A stretch of DNA of 64,000 bases, from the NCBI GenBank assembly GCA_013695355.1, contig JACDAQ010000016.1, positions 62,001-126,000 of the forward strand. Direction: 5' to 3'. The notes under the pieces were generated by a model. The model did no database searches. It had not been told where the DNA came from and was given only the letters and a program-made list of their open reading frames with translations. Shown here piece by piece: positions 17,936 through 27,495 of the stretch (position 1 is its first letter; each line of letters starts with the position of its first letter). Made by a program: the position numbers and the translations under genes. Origin of the DNA: Candidatus Protochlamydia sp. GTDB taxonomy: Bacteria > Chlamydiota > Chlamydiia > Chlamydiales > Parachlamydiaceae.

Positions 17936-19336
17936 CTAATGTAATAATTTAAAGCCTACTTTAGCCACACAAATATTTCCTGCTAATTTAATATAGGCTG
18001 TGTTTTTGTCTAAGAATTGAATATCTGTAGCTGTAACAAGAGGCACTTGGCGAGTTTGCAGAGATAAGTTTACTCCATCACGCACATCATTCGCACCATA
18101 AGACAACCCTTCTTGATACTCCTTAATTTCTCGCCCGCCAAATATTTTTGAAATTTGCTCGGCAATTTCAGGATTTTGCTCAGCAAAGACAATTTTTGTA
18201 GCACAATTTCCGAGTATGGTTTTAGCACCATTCGGTCCATAAATAGAGTTTAATGCTTTGAAGAGCTATTAAGGCACATCCTCCGTATTTTCAACTTTCA
18301 GAAAGCGATGTTTCCAAGTCCTTGAGTTTATTTAAAGAGGCAGCTCATCAATAACAAACCACAGTCTCCTATCTAAGCATGGAGCCATTTGCATTAAACT
18401 ACGTGTTGCAATTGAAAACCAGCAGGTAAGAAAAGGATATAAAGCTGAGCGTTGAATAGGCCTACAATATAAAAACAACCAGCTATCATCAGACTCATTT
18501 TCGACCCAATTTCTAATTGAAAATGGACTTACTGTATCGGGTAGATGTTCAAGGCAACTTAAGAAAGTAGTAGCTACAGACCTAATAGACCCAGCTGTTT
18601 TTTCAGAATTTAAATCAATATGAGCTGCTGCTTTGGTGCCTTGAACAAAAGCTGCTAAATTTGCTAAAGACTCGAAAAGAAGCTGATTTGTTAACTCCGA
18701 GGTTTGCTGACTCGCTCTTAATTTCCAAAGAACTGAACTAAAAAGGCTTCTGGCCGCCGATCCCCAATAATTGTCATTTTCAGAATAGCTTTGAGGGATA
18801 AATCCTTCAGCTAACGATTCAATGTCTAACTGATCTTGGCATTCAGCCCAAGGATGCCAGGGAAGTCCACGAATATCATAAGGATTAAGCAGATAGCTGA
18901 AGTCGAAGCTTAATTTTCCATGCCTGCCTAATTTTTTTGCCCGAAATATGTTTTTTTTTCTTTGAAATTCGACCACGGATAAAGAAAAAAAGATAATTCC
19001 AATAAAAGAAATCGAAGTAATCCAGCTCGTTTTAATTAGCTCTGTCTACCCAATGACAATTAAGTCATCAAAATAAGGTTGTGTATATATTAAAACCCGA
19101 TTGGGATTAATTTTTGCATCACTGGACCTTTTCTCATTGGCTTTTTTTTGCCAAATGTTAGTATCTACTTTCATTGAATCAACAGAAGCGGAGCTAAAAT
19201 AATTAGCTTCCAAATTGTACCAGGCGGCTTGATACACGAGGATGGAGAATTGGCACATGCTATAGGCAAAAACGGTAATCCAAATAAAACAAGAAAAGTA
19301 AATAGAAATTTTCATTACTTGCTTGAACATGCGCAT
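17936..19336 (-). pseudogene. traD: traD, F-type conjugation coupling protein (decayed)
   Basis: Remnant of the type IV coupling protein that links relaxosome and secretion channel. The N-terminus (HRMRMFKQVMK and a membrane segment ISIYFSCFIWITVFAYSMC) is at 19046-19336. After an in-frame TAG (19046-19048) comes a second membrane segment (ITSISFIGIIFFSLSVV). Then NPYDIRGLPWHPWAECQD, DNYWGSAARSLFSSVLWKL and LWFVIDELP follow, which is the TraD ATPase region. The last part, GGCALIALQS, NCATKIVFAEQNPEIAEQI, IFGGREIKEYQEGLSYGA and RQVPLVTATD, lies in other frames down to 17936. At least four lesions exist. The segment expected to hold the Walker A loop is missing, so the gene cannot be functional. 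Confidence 0.85.
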
Positions 19337-19516
19337 GCGATGCGTCCAAATTGCCCACCCTTTGTTAGGGTTTGAATAGTTCCCATTTTTTCCTTTATTA
19401 GCTACCTGAATCCATAGGGATTTGAGTATACTTTTGTCCCGTCAACTTAAGTCTACATTTTTCTGAAAATCGAATCTAATTATGATCGTATGTGGATTGT
19501 TAACAACATGAAATTT

Positions 19517-20311
19517 TCAATTAGTTTGGGAAAAGAGAGATCTTAGGTCGCTAAAAATAAATGGTTCAAGACTGTCAAATTTTTCATAATAATAAAATGT
19601 ACCATTAACACGTATATGGTTAAAATTTTTTGCTTCTTCTGCTTTGGCTTCCTGTTCAACTACAAAATACCCCTCTAAAAATTTCACAAGCTCTTTTTTT
19701 TCATAGAAAGAAAACAAAATTTTACGCTTTAAACTATCATGATTTTCTTTATTTAAATTTAATAATAAAATTCTTTTAAAGATTAATTCAGCTTCGTTAA
19801 TTAGTCTTAGATCAATTAAATAATTTACGTAAAGCGATAAAACATTTATGTAGCGAATTTGTACAAAAACATATTCAGCATCATTTAGTAACATTTTTTC
19901 CAATATTCTAAGAGTATTTTCAAGATAACGAATTATTTGATCATCATGGCTATTAATCCATGCGATTCTTGCTTGGAAAAAATTCAGGTATGCTAAGTTT
20001 TTTAAACCATAATAGTCATTAGGATTTAATCTCAAAAGATTTTGAACAACTTCTAAGGCTTCATTTAGTATAATCTCCATATTATTCAAGTCAATTTTTT
20101 TTATGTCATAATCAATTAGGTCAGCATATAACTTTTCCACTAAACGATATCCTAGAACTTCCAATGTCTTCTTATCAGAAGGATTTTTAGCAATAATTTT
20201 CCTCAATTCTTCATCGTCTTGATTATAATTATATTTATCTTTATTTCTAAAATTAATTAATTTTTTATATATTACAAATGTTAAGCCCAAAATTGCCAAA
20301 ATCCATTCCAT
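19517..20311 (-). CDS. Membrane-anchored TPR-like protein
   Basis: A 264-residue protein with an N-terminal hydrophobic segment (WILAILGLTFVIYKKLINF, about residues 3-21) that should anchor it in the inner membrane. Helical repeats follow that resemble tetratricopeptide units: DKKTLEVLGYRLVEKLYADL, ALEVVQNLLRLNPNDYYGLKNL, YLENTLRILEKMLLNDAEYVF and LINEAELIFKRILLLNLNKE. Ribosome-binding site GAGAGGG precedes ATG 20311. TPR proteins usually act as scaffolds. It lies between traD and traG-like remnants on the same strand but is itself intact and does not look like a known transfer protein. Confidence 0.6.
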   Translation of the reverse strand: MEWILAILGLTFVIYKKLINFRNKDKYNYNQDDEELRKIIAKNPSDKKTLEVLGYRLVEKLYADLIDYDIKKIDLNNMEIILNEALEVVQNLLRLNPNDYYGLKNLAYLNFFQARIAWINSHDDQIIRYLENTLRILEKMLLNDAEYVFVQIRYINVLSLYVNYLIDLRLINEAELIFKRILLLNLNKENHDSLKRKILFSFYEKKELVKFLEGYFVVEQEAKAEEAKNFNHIRVNGTFYYYEKFDSLEPFIFSDLRSLFSQTN

Positions 20312-20433
20312 ACAACCCTCTCATTTAAAACTAAAAAAAATAATTTCATTGTTCAATAAAGTCAATAAAATAATTTAATACATAAATTTTTTATCTTTTT
20401 TACTAGTCATCTTCTTTCATCCAAAAAGGTTTT

Positions 20434-20715
20434 TCAAATAGCTGATGTATCTGAGGAAAGGCATTTTTTGTTGACCGATCGATAAGAAGCTTGGCTTTTT
20501 TCTAAGTCAAATTTATTTTCGCTCTCATCCTGCATCATAGCTAACCTGTCCTGAGTAGTCTCAATTTGTTCGTTAACAGATTGCTTTGTTTCATTATGTT
20601 GGTTCGTTAACCCTGCTTCTTTTTCAGAGATATCCCATTGGCTTAGTTTATTTTCAAATCCCTGCTTCAATAAACTCGCCCCTTTTTCTCCTAAAGCCTC
20701 GCTTTCATTTTTCAA
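20434..20715 (-). pseudogene. Helical remnant, possibly the TraG C-terminus
   Basis: A 93-codon frame beginning only with TTG. In frame it is open further upstream (NLFWIQNEQVFAYTHLWN, then RWDLPSIPSLNLKNES). The protein is a coiled-coil-like stretch rich in Q, E, N and S (EKEAGLTNQHNETKQSV, NEQIETTQDRLAMMQDES). The composition and the neighbourhood of traD suggest the C-terminal tail of an F-type TraG. The assignment is weak. The next 200 nt upstream contain another short open stretch (GDVGLGNFRTCEPVGDMVFL, about 20745-20900) that I cannot place. Confidence 0.35.
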
Positions 20716-21028
20716 ATTAAGGCTTGGGATGGATGGTAGGTCCCATCTATTCCAAAGATGAGTATATGCAAAAACTTGTTCGTTTTGTATCCAAAATAAA
20801 TTCTATACCTGGCCCAAAATCAAGTTTGTTCAAAAACACCATATCACCAACAGGTTCACAAGTTCTGAAATTGCCCAATCCTACGTCCCCTATTCCTTAA
20901 AAGCAGGAAAGTAGTTCGCCTGTATTATAGTATTATTATTATAAATTATTAAAATTTAAATAATAAATATACTTTCAAGTGTTTATTTATTATAATTATA
21001 TTTATAAATAACTAATAAATAGGAAATC
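20716..21028. other. Spacer with an unassigned coding remnant
   Basis: The minus strand at about 20745-20900 keeps an open stretch with FRTCEPVGDMVFLNKLDF and FILDTKRTSFCIYSS but no start. It looks like a piece of a broken gene. The rest is the AT-rich upstream region of the gene at 21029. Confidence 0.3.
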
Positions 21029-22315
21029 ATGGATAGTATCTCATCTTCTACAAATTTAAAATTAAAATTGGATGAACTTTCTATAGCTTTACAGCATCCT
21101 GAACAAAATTTTACAGAAGTTACGCATATTGCGACTGAGACATTAGAAATTGTCACAAAAGATCCAAATCTCTGGAAGAGTTTCAAAAATTGGGCGAAAA
21201 GAAGAAATATTAAATCAGGTGACTTAAATCGCTGTGATGTAAAAAAAATTGTGGGTATGCTTCAAGAAAAAAACATTTTTAATCTTCATTTTGCTGCCTT
21301 AGCCCAAGACCTAATAACTGCAGAAAAGTTGCATTCGGGAAGGCTTTCTACCTATTATTTACATTGCGAAAGACCTTCCCATGAAGCCTTTGTGGATTTT
21401 GAAACAAGCTTTATGGAAAAAGTCTTCAACAAAAATGAGAAAAAATTGCTCAAAATTCTTGCTATTATCATTCAATACCAAGCAATTATCGGACAAAATG
21501 GGCCAGAAGCAGAATTATTGGGGCCAATAATTCTTAATCTTAAAGTCTTTGCTTTGCAGCACTTAGTTAAAACTTCCAAAGCCCCTATTCTCGAACAAAA
21601 AGGCCCTTTTCATCATTCATTTTTAGAATATCATATCAATAATCAAGCTAATTATTTTCGCCATGACTCTGGCGTAATCGCTCAACTTTTACTTGATTTT
21701 TTTAAGGAGAAATATGGTCTAAAAAATGAAGTATCCTATGCCTTTGAAGTAATTAAGCCTGGTTGTTTTTCTAGTATTTGTTCAGCGGCATGTAAGATTC
21801 TGGAAATGACTTACAAAACTAATAATATTTCCTTAGATGATGACAATACATTTTTTGATATTAGTTTACCGCTTCAGGAAACTTTTCTAAAAGGAAGTGG
21901 GGAGACACTTGAGTTGTTGATGAAAGATATTATTGGAAAAATCCCTCAAAATAAAAATCTAATTTTTGGCGGAGTGATTAAAGTTGAAGAACAAGAATAC
22001 ATGATAGTTTTTCCTCTTCCACAAGGGACAGAGCTAATGTGGAAGATCATTGAGTTAAGGGGGGGCACTGGAGTTGTACCCGAAATTTCACAAATTCGAC
22101 ATCAATTGGTCAAATTAGAATATCCGTTAAACAAATTATTTGAAACCTCTCCTATTACACAAGAAACTTCATTACACTCACTTCCTTCCATCGAAGGAAG
22201 CTTAACTGCCGTCTCATCTGCTATTGACCATGTTTTAAAGACTTTCCCGCAGCAACACAACAATCAAGCTGCCACCATTTATAATCAAATGTTTAAAAAT
22301 GCCCTTTTAAAATAA
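21029..22315 (+). CDS. Large hypothetical protein
   Basis: An intact 428-residue protein with ribosome-binding site AGGAAATC before ATG 21029. It is largely helical, acidic-basic balanced, with no signal peptide or membrane segment. Recognisable local features are LWKSFKNWAKRRNIKSGDL (about 50-70), LEYHINNQANYFRHDSG (about 199-215), and a beta-rich C-terminal third (LIFGGVIKVEEQEYMIVFPL). No domain is recognised. It is followed 23 nt later by the gene at 22339, so the two are probably one transcript. A secreted, amoeba-directed function would fit the neighbourhood, but there is no direct evidence. Confidence 0.6.
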   Translation: MDSISSSTNLKLKLDELSIALQHPEQNFTEVTHIATETLEIVTKDPNLWKSFKNWAKRRNIKSGDLNRCDVKKIVGMLQEKNIFNLHFAALAQDLITAEKLHSGRLSTYYLHCERPSHEAFVDFETSFMEKVFNKNEKKLLKILAIIIQYQAIIGQNGPEAELLGPIILNLKVFALQHLVKTSKAPILEQKGPFHHSFLEYHINNQANYFRHDSGVIAQLLLDFFKEKYGLKNEVSYAFEVIKPGCFSSICSAACKILEMTYKTNNISLDDDNTFFDISLPLQETFLKGSGETLELLMKDIIGKIPQNKNLIFGGVIKVEEQEYMIVFPLPQGTELMWKIIELRGGTGVVPEISQIRHQLVKLEYPLNKLFETSPITQETSLHSLPSIEGSLTAVSSAIDHVLKTFPQQHNNQAATIYNQMFKNALLK

Positions 22316-22338
22316 AAGATTGCATACCAGAAGATCAG

Positions 22339-23160
22339 ATGTTAGCTAAAATGAATAATTTAGGTCCATTCCTCAAAGCAATACAGAACATTGAAAAAAG
22401 ATTTAAAAACATCAACCAAATTGATTCAATCAAACAAATGGAACCAGGCCCCCAGCTTCATGAAATTTTGCAAGAAGTCAATTTAGCTACCGAAGAATTA
22501 TTGCTAATTCTTTGTTTTGTCAATCCCGCTCCAGGCATTACACCTTTGCGGAATATCATAGATTCCATGGCTCACCTTTCACCTTTTAAAAAAAGCTTTG
22601 TGTGCTCTAGCGGGATGTCAGTTTATAAGCATGTGATGGATGGTTTAAGAACTATCAATCCCGATAATTTTATGATTGGTTTCCTCGAAGGAAGTTACTA
22701 TGAATTAATAGCTGAACAGGAATTTGGTGGCTACATGCTTCAATTTTGTACTTCTGGACAGGCCACTGTGCAGGAAATGTGTAAAGATAAATTGCCCTGT
22801 AATATTATAAGCGTAGATCTTTTTCCCAATTATGTACCTTTAGCAGAGGTGAAAAAAAGTCCTTTATTGGAAATTCTTAAAGTACAATTGCAAGATAGGA
22901 AGGCTGATAATTCTTTAACATTTATTGTAGACACCTCAACGACCATGTATTGGGATAAAGATATTGAAAATGTTATAAAGCAATTTTCAAAGGAAATTGA
23001 AAACGGCATTTTAAATTTAGTCGTCATCAATAGCTTGGCAAAATTTGCTATGTGCGGATTGGATAAATATACTGGCGGAACTATGCATGTCTATAATAAC
23101 TTTGGAAAAGCATCCCCAAAGACAGCTTTCAATCGATACCTTGAAGAAGCCTCTGTTTGA
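22339..23160 (+). CDS. Hypothetical protein, N-terminal part of a frameshifted gene
   Basis: A 273-codon frame. Its first half is helical; the second half has a core reminiscent of PLP-dependent enzymes: a strand TFIVDTSTTMYWDKDIENV (about 194), then ENGILNLVVINSLAKFAM (lysine 235) and LDKYTGGTMHVYN. The lysine in SLAKF sits where a Schiff-base lysine could be, but this is a weak resemblance. The frame stops at 23160, while the +1 frame reads straight on (DTLKKPLFDPPSSEAQKFF) to 23833. Both together would make a protein of about 498 residues. The stop follows a C-rich run (CCCCCC, 23162-23167), a likely place for an indel or sequencing slip. Confidence 0.5.
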   Translation: MLAKMNNLGPFLKAIQNIEKRFKNINQIDSIKQMEPGPQLHEILQEVNLATEELLLILCFVNPAPGITPLRNIIDSMAHLSPFKKSFVCSSGMSVYKHVMDGLRTINPDNFMIGFLEGSYYELIAEQEFGGYMLQFCTSGQATVQEMCKDKLPCNIISVDLFPNYVPLAEVKKSPLLEILKVQLQDRKADNSLTFIVDTSTTMYWDKDIENVIKQFSKEIENGILNLVVINSLAKFAMCGLDKYTGGTMHVYNNFGKASPKTAFNRYLEEASV

Positions 23161-23833
23161 TCCCCCCTCGTCGGAAGCGCAAAAATTTTTTTATCTCTTT
23201 TTTCAATCTAATGCTAGCTTAATTAAAGAGTATCTTGGGTTAGTCAACTCTAATACTGATTCCTTGTATAAAGCATTAGCGGCCTTAACATCTAGTACTT
23301 GCTGTATCCATCTAGGAAAAAGGGACAGTGGAGTTCCGATGCTTGGGCTTCACTTTACGCACATGATAGATGTCCTATTTCGCAAGCTCGATCGCAATTC
23401 TGAGACTTATCAGACTCATTTAATTAATCTAACTTCATTCATGCAATATTTTTTAACAGCCAAATCACTAGACGCTCATATTCCAATTTCCCTAAGAATC
23501 AGCTTTGGATTTGCCTCATTAAATTTTACCGAATGCGCCACAGCTTTGCGACTAACAGTAGGGTTAGAAAATAAAGAGGTTCTTCAAAATCTTGCGAACC
23601 TTATCATAAAAGAAAACTTAAAAATTAGTAACGATCTTCAAAGCATCGTTGTAGGTATCCTCACCGGTAATACAGAGCTATTAGATAAAGTAGGTTTTGT
23701 TTTGGCTCGACCGGATTTAAAAGAATGGATGCAAAACAATCAAGTGAAATTAATTGACTTTTCTAAAGATCAATCATTTAATCAAGTAATAGAATACATT
23801 TATGAAGAATTAATTTTTGCGAAGTCTCAATAG
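23045..23833 (+). CDS. Hypothetical protein, C-terminal part of the frameshifted gene
   Basis: Only the portion after about 23140 appears to be genuine continuation of the previous frame. The annotated start is a TTG without a ribosome-binding site inside the upstream frame. The sequence is helical with LALTSSTCCIHLGKRDSG-like and VPMLGLHFTHMIDVLFRKL blocks (about residues 85-115), then ISLRISFGFASLNF and a C-terminal FNQVIEYIYEELIF. No named domain. If the frameshift is real, this half is either lost or expressed by slippage. Confidence 0.45.
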   Translation: MLCADWINILAELCMSIITLEKHPQRQLSIDTLKKPLFDPPSSEAQKFFYLFFQSNASLIKEYLGLVNSNTDSLYKALAALTSSTCCIHLGKRDSGVPMLGLHFTHMIDVLFRKLDRNSETYQTHLINLTSFMQYFLTAKSLDAHIPISLRISFGFASLNFTECATALRLTVGLENKEVLQNLANLIIKENLKISNDLQSIVVGILTGNTELLDKVGFVLARPDLKEWMQNNQVKLIDFSKDQSFNQVIEYIYEELIFAKSQ

Positions 23834-23977
23834 CTTATATAATTTCTTCTCGCCTGCAATTTCTTCATTGATATTGCTAATACCTAGGTTGACTCCCTGG
23901 ATTGTGAATGCTGCTATAAATACTTGATTATATTGTTAGAATGAATTATTATATTTAATATAAAATGAGGTATTTTA

Positions 23978-24532
23978 ATGTCTGTACAACTAAATAATGC
24001 TCGAGACCCCTCCTACTTTATCTTCTCAAACGAAAAAAAAACACCTCCCATTCTTTTACCAGAGCAAAATGAGAAACTTCAGCGCCTATTTGTATTTCTA
24101 AAAAACTTGAACGAAACAACATATTACCCTTTTCTTAAAGATTTGATTGAAAAATGTGAAAGTAGTGATAATATACCTGCGTACCTTGCAACGATCAAAC
24201 GCCTAGAACTCTCTTGTTGCGACCTGCAAACACTACCAGATGAAATTGCAGCCCTTTCAAATTTAGAAGAATTAATCTTAATAAAAAATCATCTTACCCA
24301 ATTACCCTGTAATCTTAATTCTCTTTCCCATTTGCGGTTTGTTGCCCTTCAGGGCAATCGATTCACACAAGTTCCCCCTGTCATGTGCACCATCGCACAA
24401 TCTCGTATCCTCAACAAAGAAGTATTTGATCTTTATTTAGCTGAAAATCCTATGCCCACTATTCCTATGAAAATCAAGGAAGTAGTTCGTTCTATGCCTC
24501 ACTTTAGTACAATTTTTGTTAGACAAGAATAA
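23978..24532 (+). CDS. Short leucine-rich repeat protein
   Basis: A 184-residue protein with GAGG upstream of ATG 23978. Residues about 68-140 contain three to four canonical LRRs of the plant/bacterial type: IKRLELSCCDLQTLPDEIA, LEELILIKNHLTQLP and LRFVALQGNRFTQVPP, then FDLYLAENPMPTIP. The N-terminal 65 residues are helical and could cap the repeats. LRR proteins of this size bind partner proteins; in this setting a host target is plausible but unproven. It has no signal peptide. Confidence 0.75.
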   Translation: MSVQLNNARDPSYFIFSNEKKTPPILLPEQNEKLQRLFVFLKNLNETTYYPFLKDLIEKCESSDNIPAYLATIKRLELSCCDLQTLPDEIAALSNLEELILIKNHLTQLPCNLNSLSHLRFVALQGNRFTQVPPVMCTIAQSRILNKEVFDLYLAENPMPTIPMKIKEVVRSMPHFSTIFVRQE

Positions 24533-24933
24533 ATTTTTAGTAATCATACAGTTTTGTTAAAAATGTTATTGCTTCTTACGTATTCGGCCTATGGCGGCGT
24601 CGCATAGTTTCCAACTTTTAGTCTTTCACTGGGCTGGGTTAGGCTTAGTGCTTAATTTTGGGCAAGACCTCTTGATCAATGGGATTTTTAGATTGAACTT
24701 TGACGCTTGTAGTCTCTCTGCGCCACCTACGCCCCTGCGTTAACACTTCAAAATCATTTTTATAATGTCATATCCCTGACATTATTTGCTTTTTTCTTTC
24801 ATTAAAATTAAATTTGATACAAAACTTTTTTTGACTTTTGTGTGTTTTATACCCAATCTGGAAACTCATATTGCAAAACCGAGTATTCTGTTTCTTACGC
24901 AAGATTTAAAACAGCAAAAATATAGGAAGAAAT
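24533..24933. other. Intergenic region with possible transposase scar
   Basis: About 400 nt. The part 24580-24750 is more GC-rich than its surroundings, and in reverse it reads SWKLCDAAIGRIRKKQ, which looks like debris of a transposase, but it is too short to identify. The rest is AT-rich and should hold the promoter of the U-box gene. Confidence 0.35.
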
Positions 24934-25182
24934 ATGAATATTTGGACCAACGACCCCGCAAAAATCGGATATTACTGTTCGCTTAATCAGGTGATTATTT
25001 TTAAGCAAGTGGACGATTGTGTGATGGGAGAATGTGATCAAGGACACACTTTTGAGAAAAGCGCTATAGAAGCTCATCTAAAGATCAAAGACTCATGTCC
25101 AATCAACCGAGAGCTTATTACCTCTCTTAGCCCTAACTATACAGTAAAGAGCCTGGTCGACGAGCTAAAAATCGACAGCTGA
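24934..25182 (+). CDS. Minimal U-box domain protein (E3 ubiquitin ligase-like)
   Basis: An 82-residue protein with ribosome-binding site AGGAAG before ATG 24934. From residue about 27 to the end it matches the U-box: DDCVMGECDQGHTFEKSAIE, the central helix AIEAHLKIKDSCPI, NRELITSL and the terminal SPNYTVKSLVDELK. U-box domains recruit E2 ubiquitin-conjugating enzymes and act as E3 ligases in eukaryotes; bacteria have them only by transfer, as effectors. Here the domain is almost the whole protein, with no obvious substrate-binding part. A translocated effector that hijacks host ubiquitination is a reasonable inference. Confidence 0.8.
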   Translation: MNIWTNDPAKIGYYCSLNQVIIFKQVDDCVMGECDQGHTFEKSAIEAHLKIKDSCPINRELITSLSPNYTVKSLVDELKIDS

Positions 25183-25543
25183 TCCCCCTTCTTGTCAAAA
25201 AACCAATTTTAGAATCATTGATGGAATAGGCTACCCCATAATTTCCTGGGCGAATACGGTAAAGCTTTCTCCCTGACATTTTAATTGCAACTTGCAGATG
25301 AGTATTAGCTGCTATTTAATGATGAATTGTGGAAAATTATTGCAAAATTCCTTTTATAAAAGTGAATTGGAATTTCTAGAATGGCATTTAATAGATGAAT
25401 TAACCCCATTGATTTTAAAATATGAATTTATAATTTAAATTATTAATTTTTGATAGGAGGTGTTGAATAATCTTTTAAAATTTGATTTCCACCTGTCCGT
25501 TTCTCAACTTCTATTCTGTAAAGTTTTTATAGCTTCTTCTGTT
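25183..25543. other. AT-rich region, no gene seen
   Basis: Sequence between the U-box gene and a broken minus-strand gene. No credible frame, repeat or hairpin was recognised. Confidence 0.3.
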
Positions 25544-25887
25544 TTATGAGATTTGTAAAAATGGAGGAAGTTTCATCCTTAAATTTTGGGCAAGTTCCAT
25601 ATCTTCTTTACTGCCGATTCTCTCGTAAAAATTGATGAGGAAAAAAAGCCCCCAAAGATCCCCTGTAGAAGCACATTTAAATAAATTAAGAAGGCACCAT
25701 GAAGGGTCTTTTTTGTTTTTTCTAACTTTTGCGCTATAAATAATAAAATAAAAATATCTTGCGTGTTCTCAGATGCACGTCTATACTATGCTTCGGTTTC
25801 TTCAATATTTTGTGTTACACCCTTTGCCAGATCTTCCTTAGCTTTTTTTAACCAAGAGAGATCAATTGAGGGATCTTGGAAAAACAT
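25544..25887 (-). pseudogene. Broken small helical-repeat gene
   Basis: The minus strand starts at ATG 25887 (MFFQDPSIDLSWLKKAKEDL) and runs into a stop. It is open again in another frame with KKDPSWCLLNLFKCASTGD, LWGLFFLINFYERIGSKED and LAQNLRMKLPPFLQIS up to the stop at 25544. The pieces resemble a Sel1/TPR-type helical protein of about 110 residues interrupted by at least one frameshift. It precedes the traW remnant region on the same strand but does not match a transfer protein I know. Confidence 0.4.
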
Positions 25888-25974
25888 TTTCTAATTGTTG
25901 GGAATCTGCAACTATGTGTCTTTTCTAGTGAAATATTAGAAAGGCAAAGCAAAGGCTTAGTAAAAAGACTAGCC

Positions 25975-26395
25975 TCATAAAGACGCCTCAAGGGGAATTT
26001 CTTCGATTCTCAAGCGTTTTTCTACTTGGGAAACTCTTGCTGGAACACAACGAATTCCTAGTTTTTTGGTTATTGCACCAAACTGATCAAAAAAAACGGG
26101 GTGATTTTCTTTTTCTTCAAGCTCCAAAGGCTTGCCCTTTATTACTATCCATTTTGTTTCTTTAGGAAGTGATTTGACCCACTTTATATGAGATGCTTGA
26201 GTTGCATCAAAAAAAACAAGCTCTTGGTTAAGGTTAATGAATTCAAGAGGACTAATAGAAGTTCCTTTCTTTATAAGCACACTCCCCTCATGGTCTTCAA
26301 TATCGTGCTGAAGGGAAATGTCTGAAAAATTAAAACTATTTTTTAATTATTTCTAATAATAATTTGAAGGTGTTTTTTTAACATTGAATAAACTT
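25975..26395 (-). pseudogene. traW: traW, F-type conjugation protein (5' truncated)
   Basis: C-terminal part of TraW, a periplasmic F-pilus assembly protein. Typical features are ISPLEFINLNQELVFFDAT, a middle PKETKWIVIKGKPLELEE, VFFDQFGAITKKLGIRCVPA and a final RLRIEEIPLEA. The frame is open back to about 26395 but lacks the N-terminal signal region and has no proper start. Only GTG (26280) is available, which would give 101 residues. It is a decayed gene and, with traD and the traG-like tail, marks a former F-type transfer region. Confidence 0.75.
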
Positions 26396-26916
26396 TTAAC
26401 ATAATTCAAACATACTAACTGTGCATGCTATTGGGCAGACTATTCACAAGAAGCGGCTCTTAATAATAATAGTGCCTATATCTTTTTTCGAGACTTGATT
26501 TCTACAACTGTGTTATCAAATTTAATAGAAGATGAAAGCGAGTAAACTTATTGAAAATCCTACCTGGTTCTTAAACACCACTGGCCTTACCATTTCGTTC
26601 ATATTTCAAAAATTTAGTTTTTCTGATTATTATTAGGTGTGTTGTGATATCGAAAATTTTGCTATATCTAAGTATGAAGAAGGTAAAGAAAAGATAAAGT
26701 GTCAAATATTTTTGAAGCTCTTTATCCAAAATTTTAAAGATATATATTTTTTTTTATAAAAAACATCCAAATCCCGAAATTGATCAAGAAATGTGCTTTA
26801 TGCTTCTTGTAATTATGTCTCAGGACTTAAGAACACATTAGTTTCTTTAATAATTAATTTGCCAACTATAGAAAATATTTCTATCAGCTCTCGATTCATT
26901 CTGCAGGCATTTCAAT
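26396..26916. other. AT-rich region, no gene seen
   Basis: About 520 nt, extremely AT-rich, without a credible reading frame. It separates the traW remnant from the mobile-element fragments. Confidence 0.35.
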
Positions 26917-27123
26917 ATGACATTAGTTGCATGGGCGATGCGTACATATAAGAAATTGAAGGGACATAAGACGAGAGCAAGACAATTTTTGGAGAAAATA
27001 AAAGAAAACCCAATGTTTTTTGCGCATTGGAAAAAAGAAATGGTAGAAGCATTTGGAGATTGGGAGCGGTGTGAATCGAGAGGTTACACCATTCTAAGAG
27101 AGGCCCATGGAGAAGTTCTATAG
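26917..27123 (+). mobile_element. Group II intron reverse transcriptase, C-terminal fragment
   Basis: A 68-codon fragment with WAMRTYKKLKGHKTRARQFL, then PMFFAHWKK, which matches the conserved end of group II intron-encoded maturase/reverse transcriptase proteins (pattern W..R.YK...G...RA..WL....P.LFAHW). The rest of the reverse transcriptase is absent upstream. It directly abuts, in overlapping frames, a transposase fragment, so two elements have been joined here by deletion. Confidence 0.65.
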
Positions 27124-27343
27124 GCCGACTCACCATAACTTACAATGGCAATTGGATAAGACGTATCGGGAAGAACTGACCAGGATTAGGAAAGAAAATG
27201 AGGCGGAGAATTTGTCAATTGTTAGGCGCGCTACACTAAATTTGTTGAAAGAAGACAAAGAGACAAAAATGAGAATGAAAAATCGACGCATGAAGACTGG
27301 GTGGGGCAGGCAGTATCTGTTACAACTTGTTGGTGTAAAATAA
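27107..27343 (+). mobile_element. ISAs1-type transposase, C-terminal fragment
   Basis: A 78-codon fragment: HHNLQWQLDKTYREELTRIR, then NLSIVRRATLNLLKEDKETK and GWGRQYLLQLV. This is the characteristic end of ISAs1-family transposases (LHW.LDV.F.ED..RIR...A.EN....R..ALNLLK). The N-terminal and catalytic core parts are missing. A short inverted repeat (GACGCATGAAG at about 27286-27297, CTTCATGCGTC at about 27348-27358) flanks the end of the fragment. It is inactive. Confidence 0.7.
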
Positions 27344-27495
27344 AATCTTCATGCGTCAGACCTGCGTTCTTTCATGAGGTCCGCAAAATTGTTTGTGAAT
27401 TTAAATTGAATAAATAAATTAAATATAATATGATCAAAAAAAAGTTTTTTTTATAATTTGTTATTAATAATTTTTAACTTAAAAATGCTATTAAA

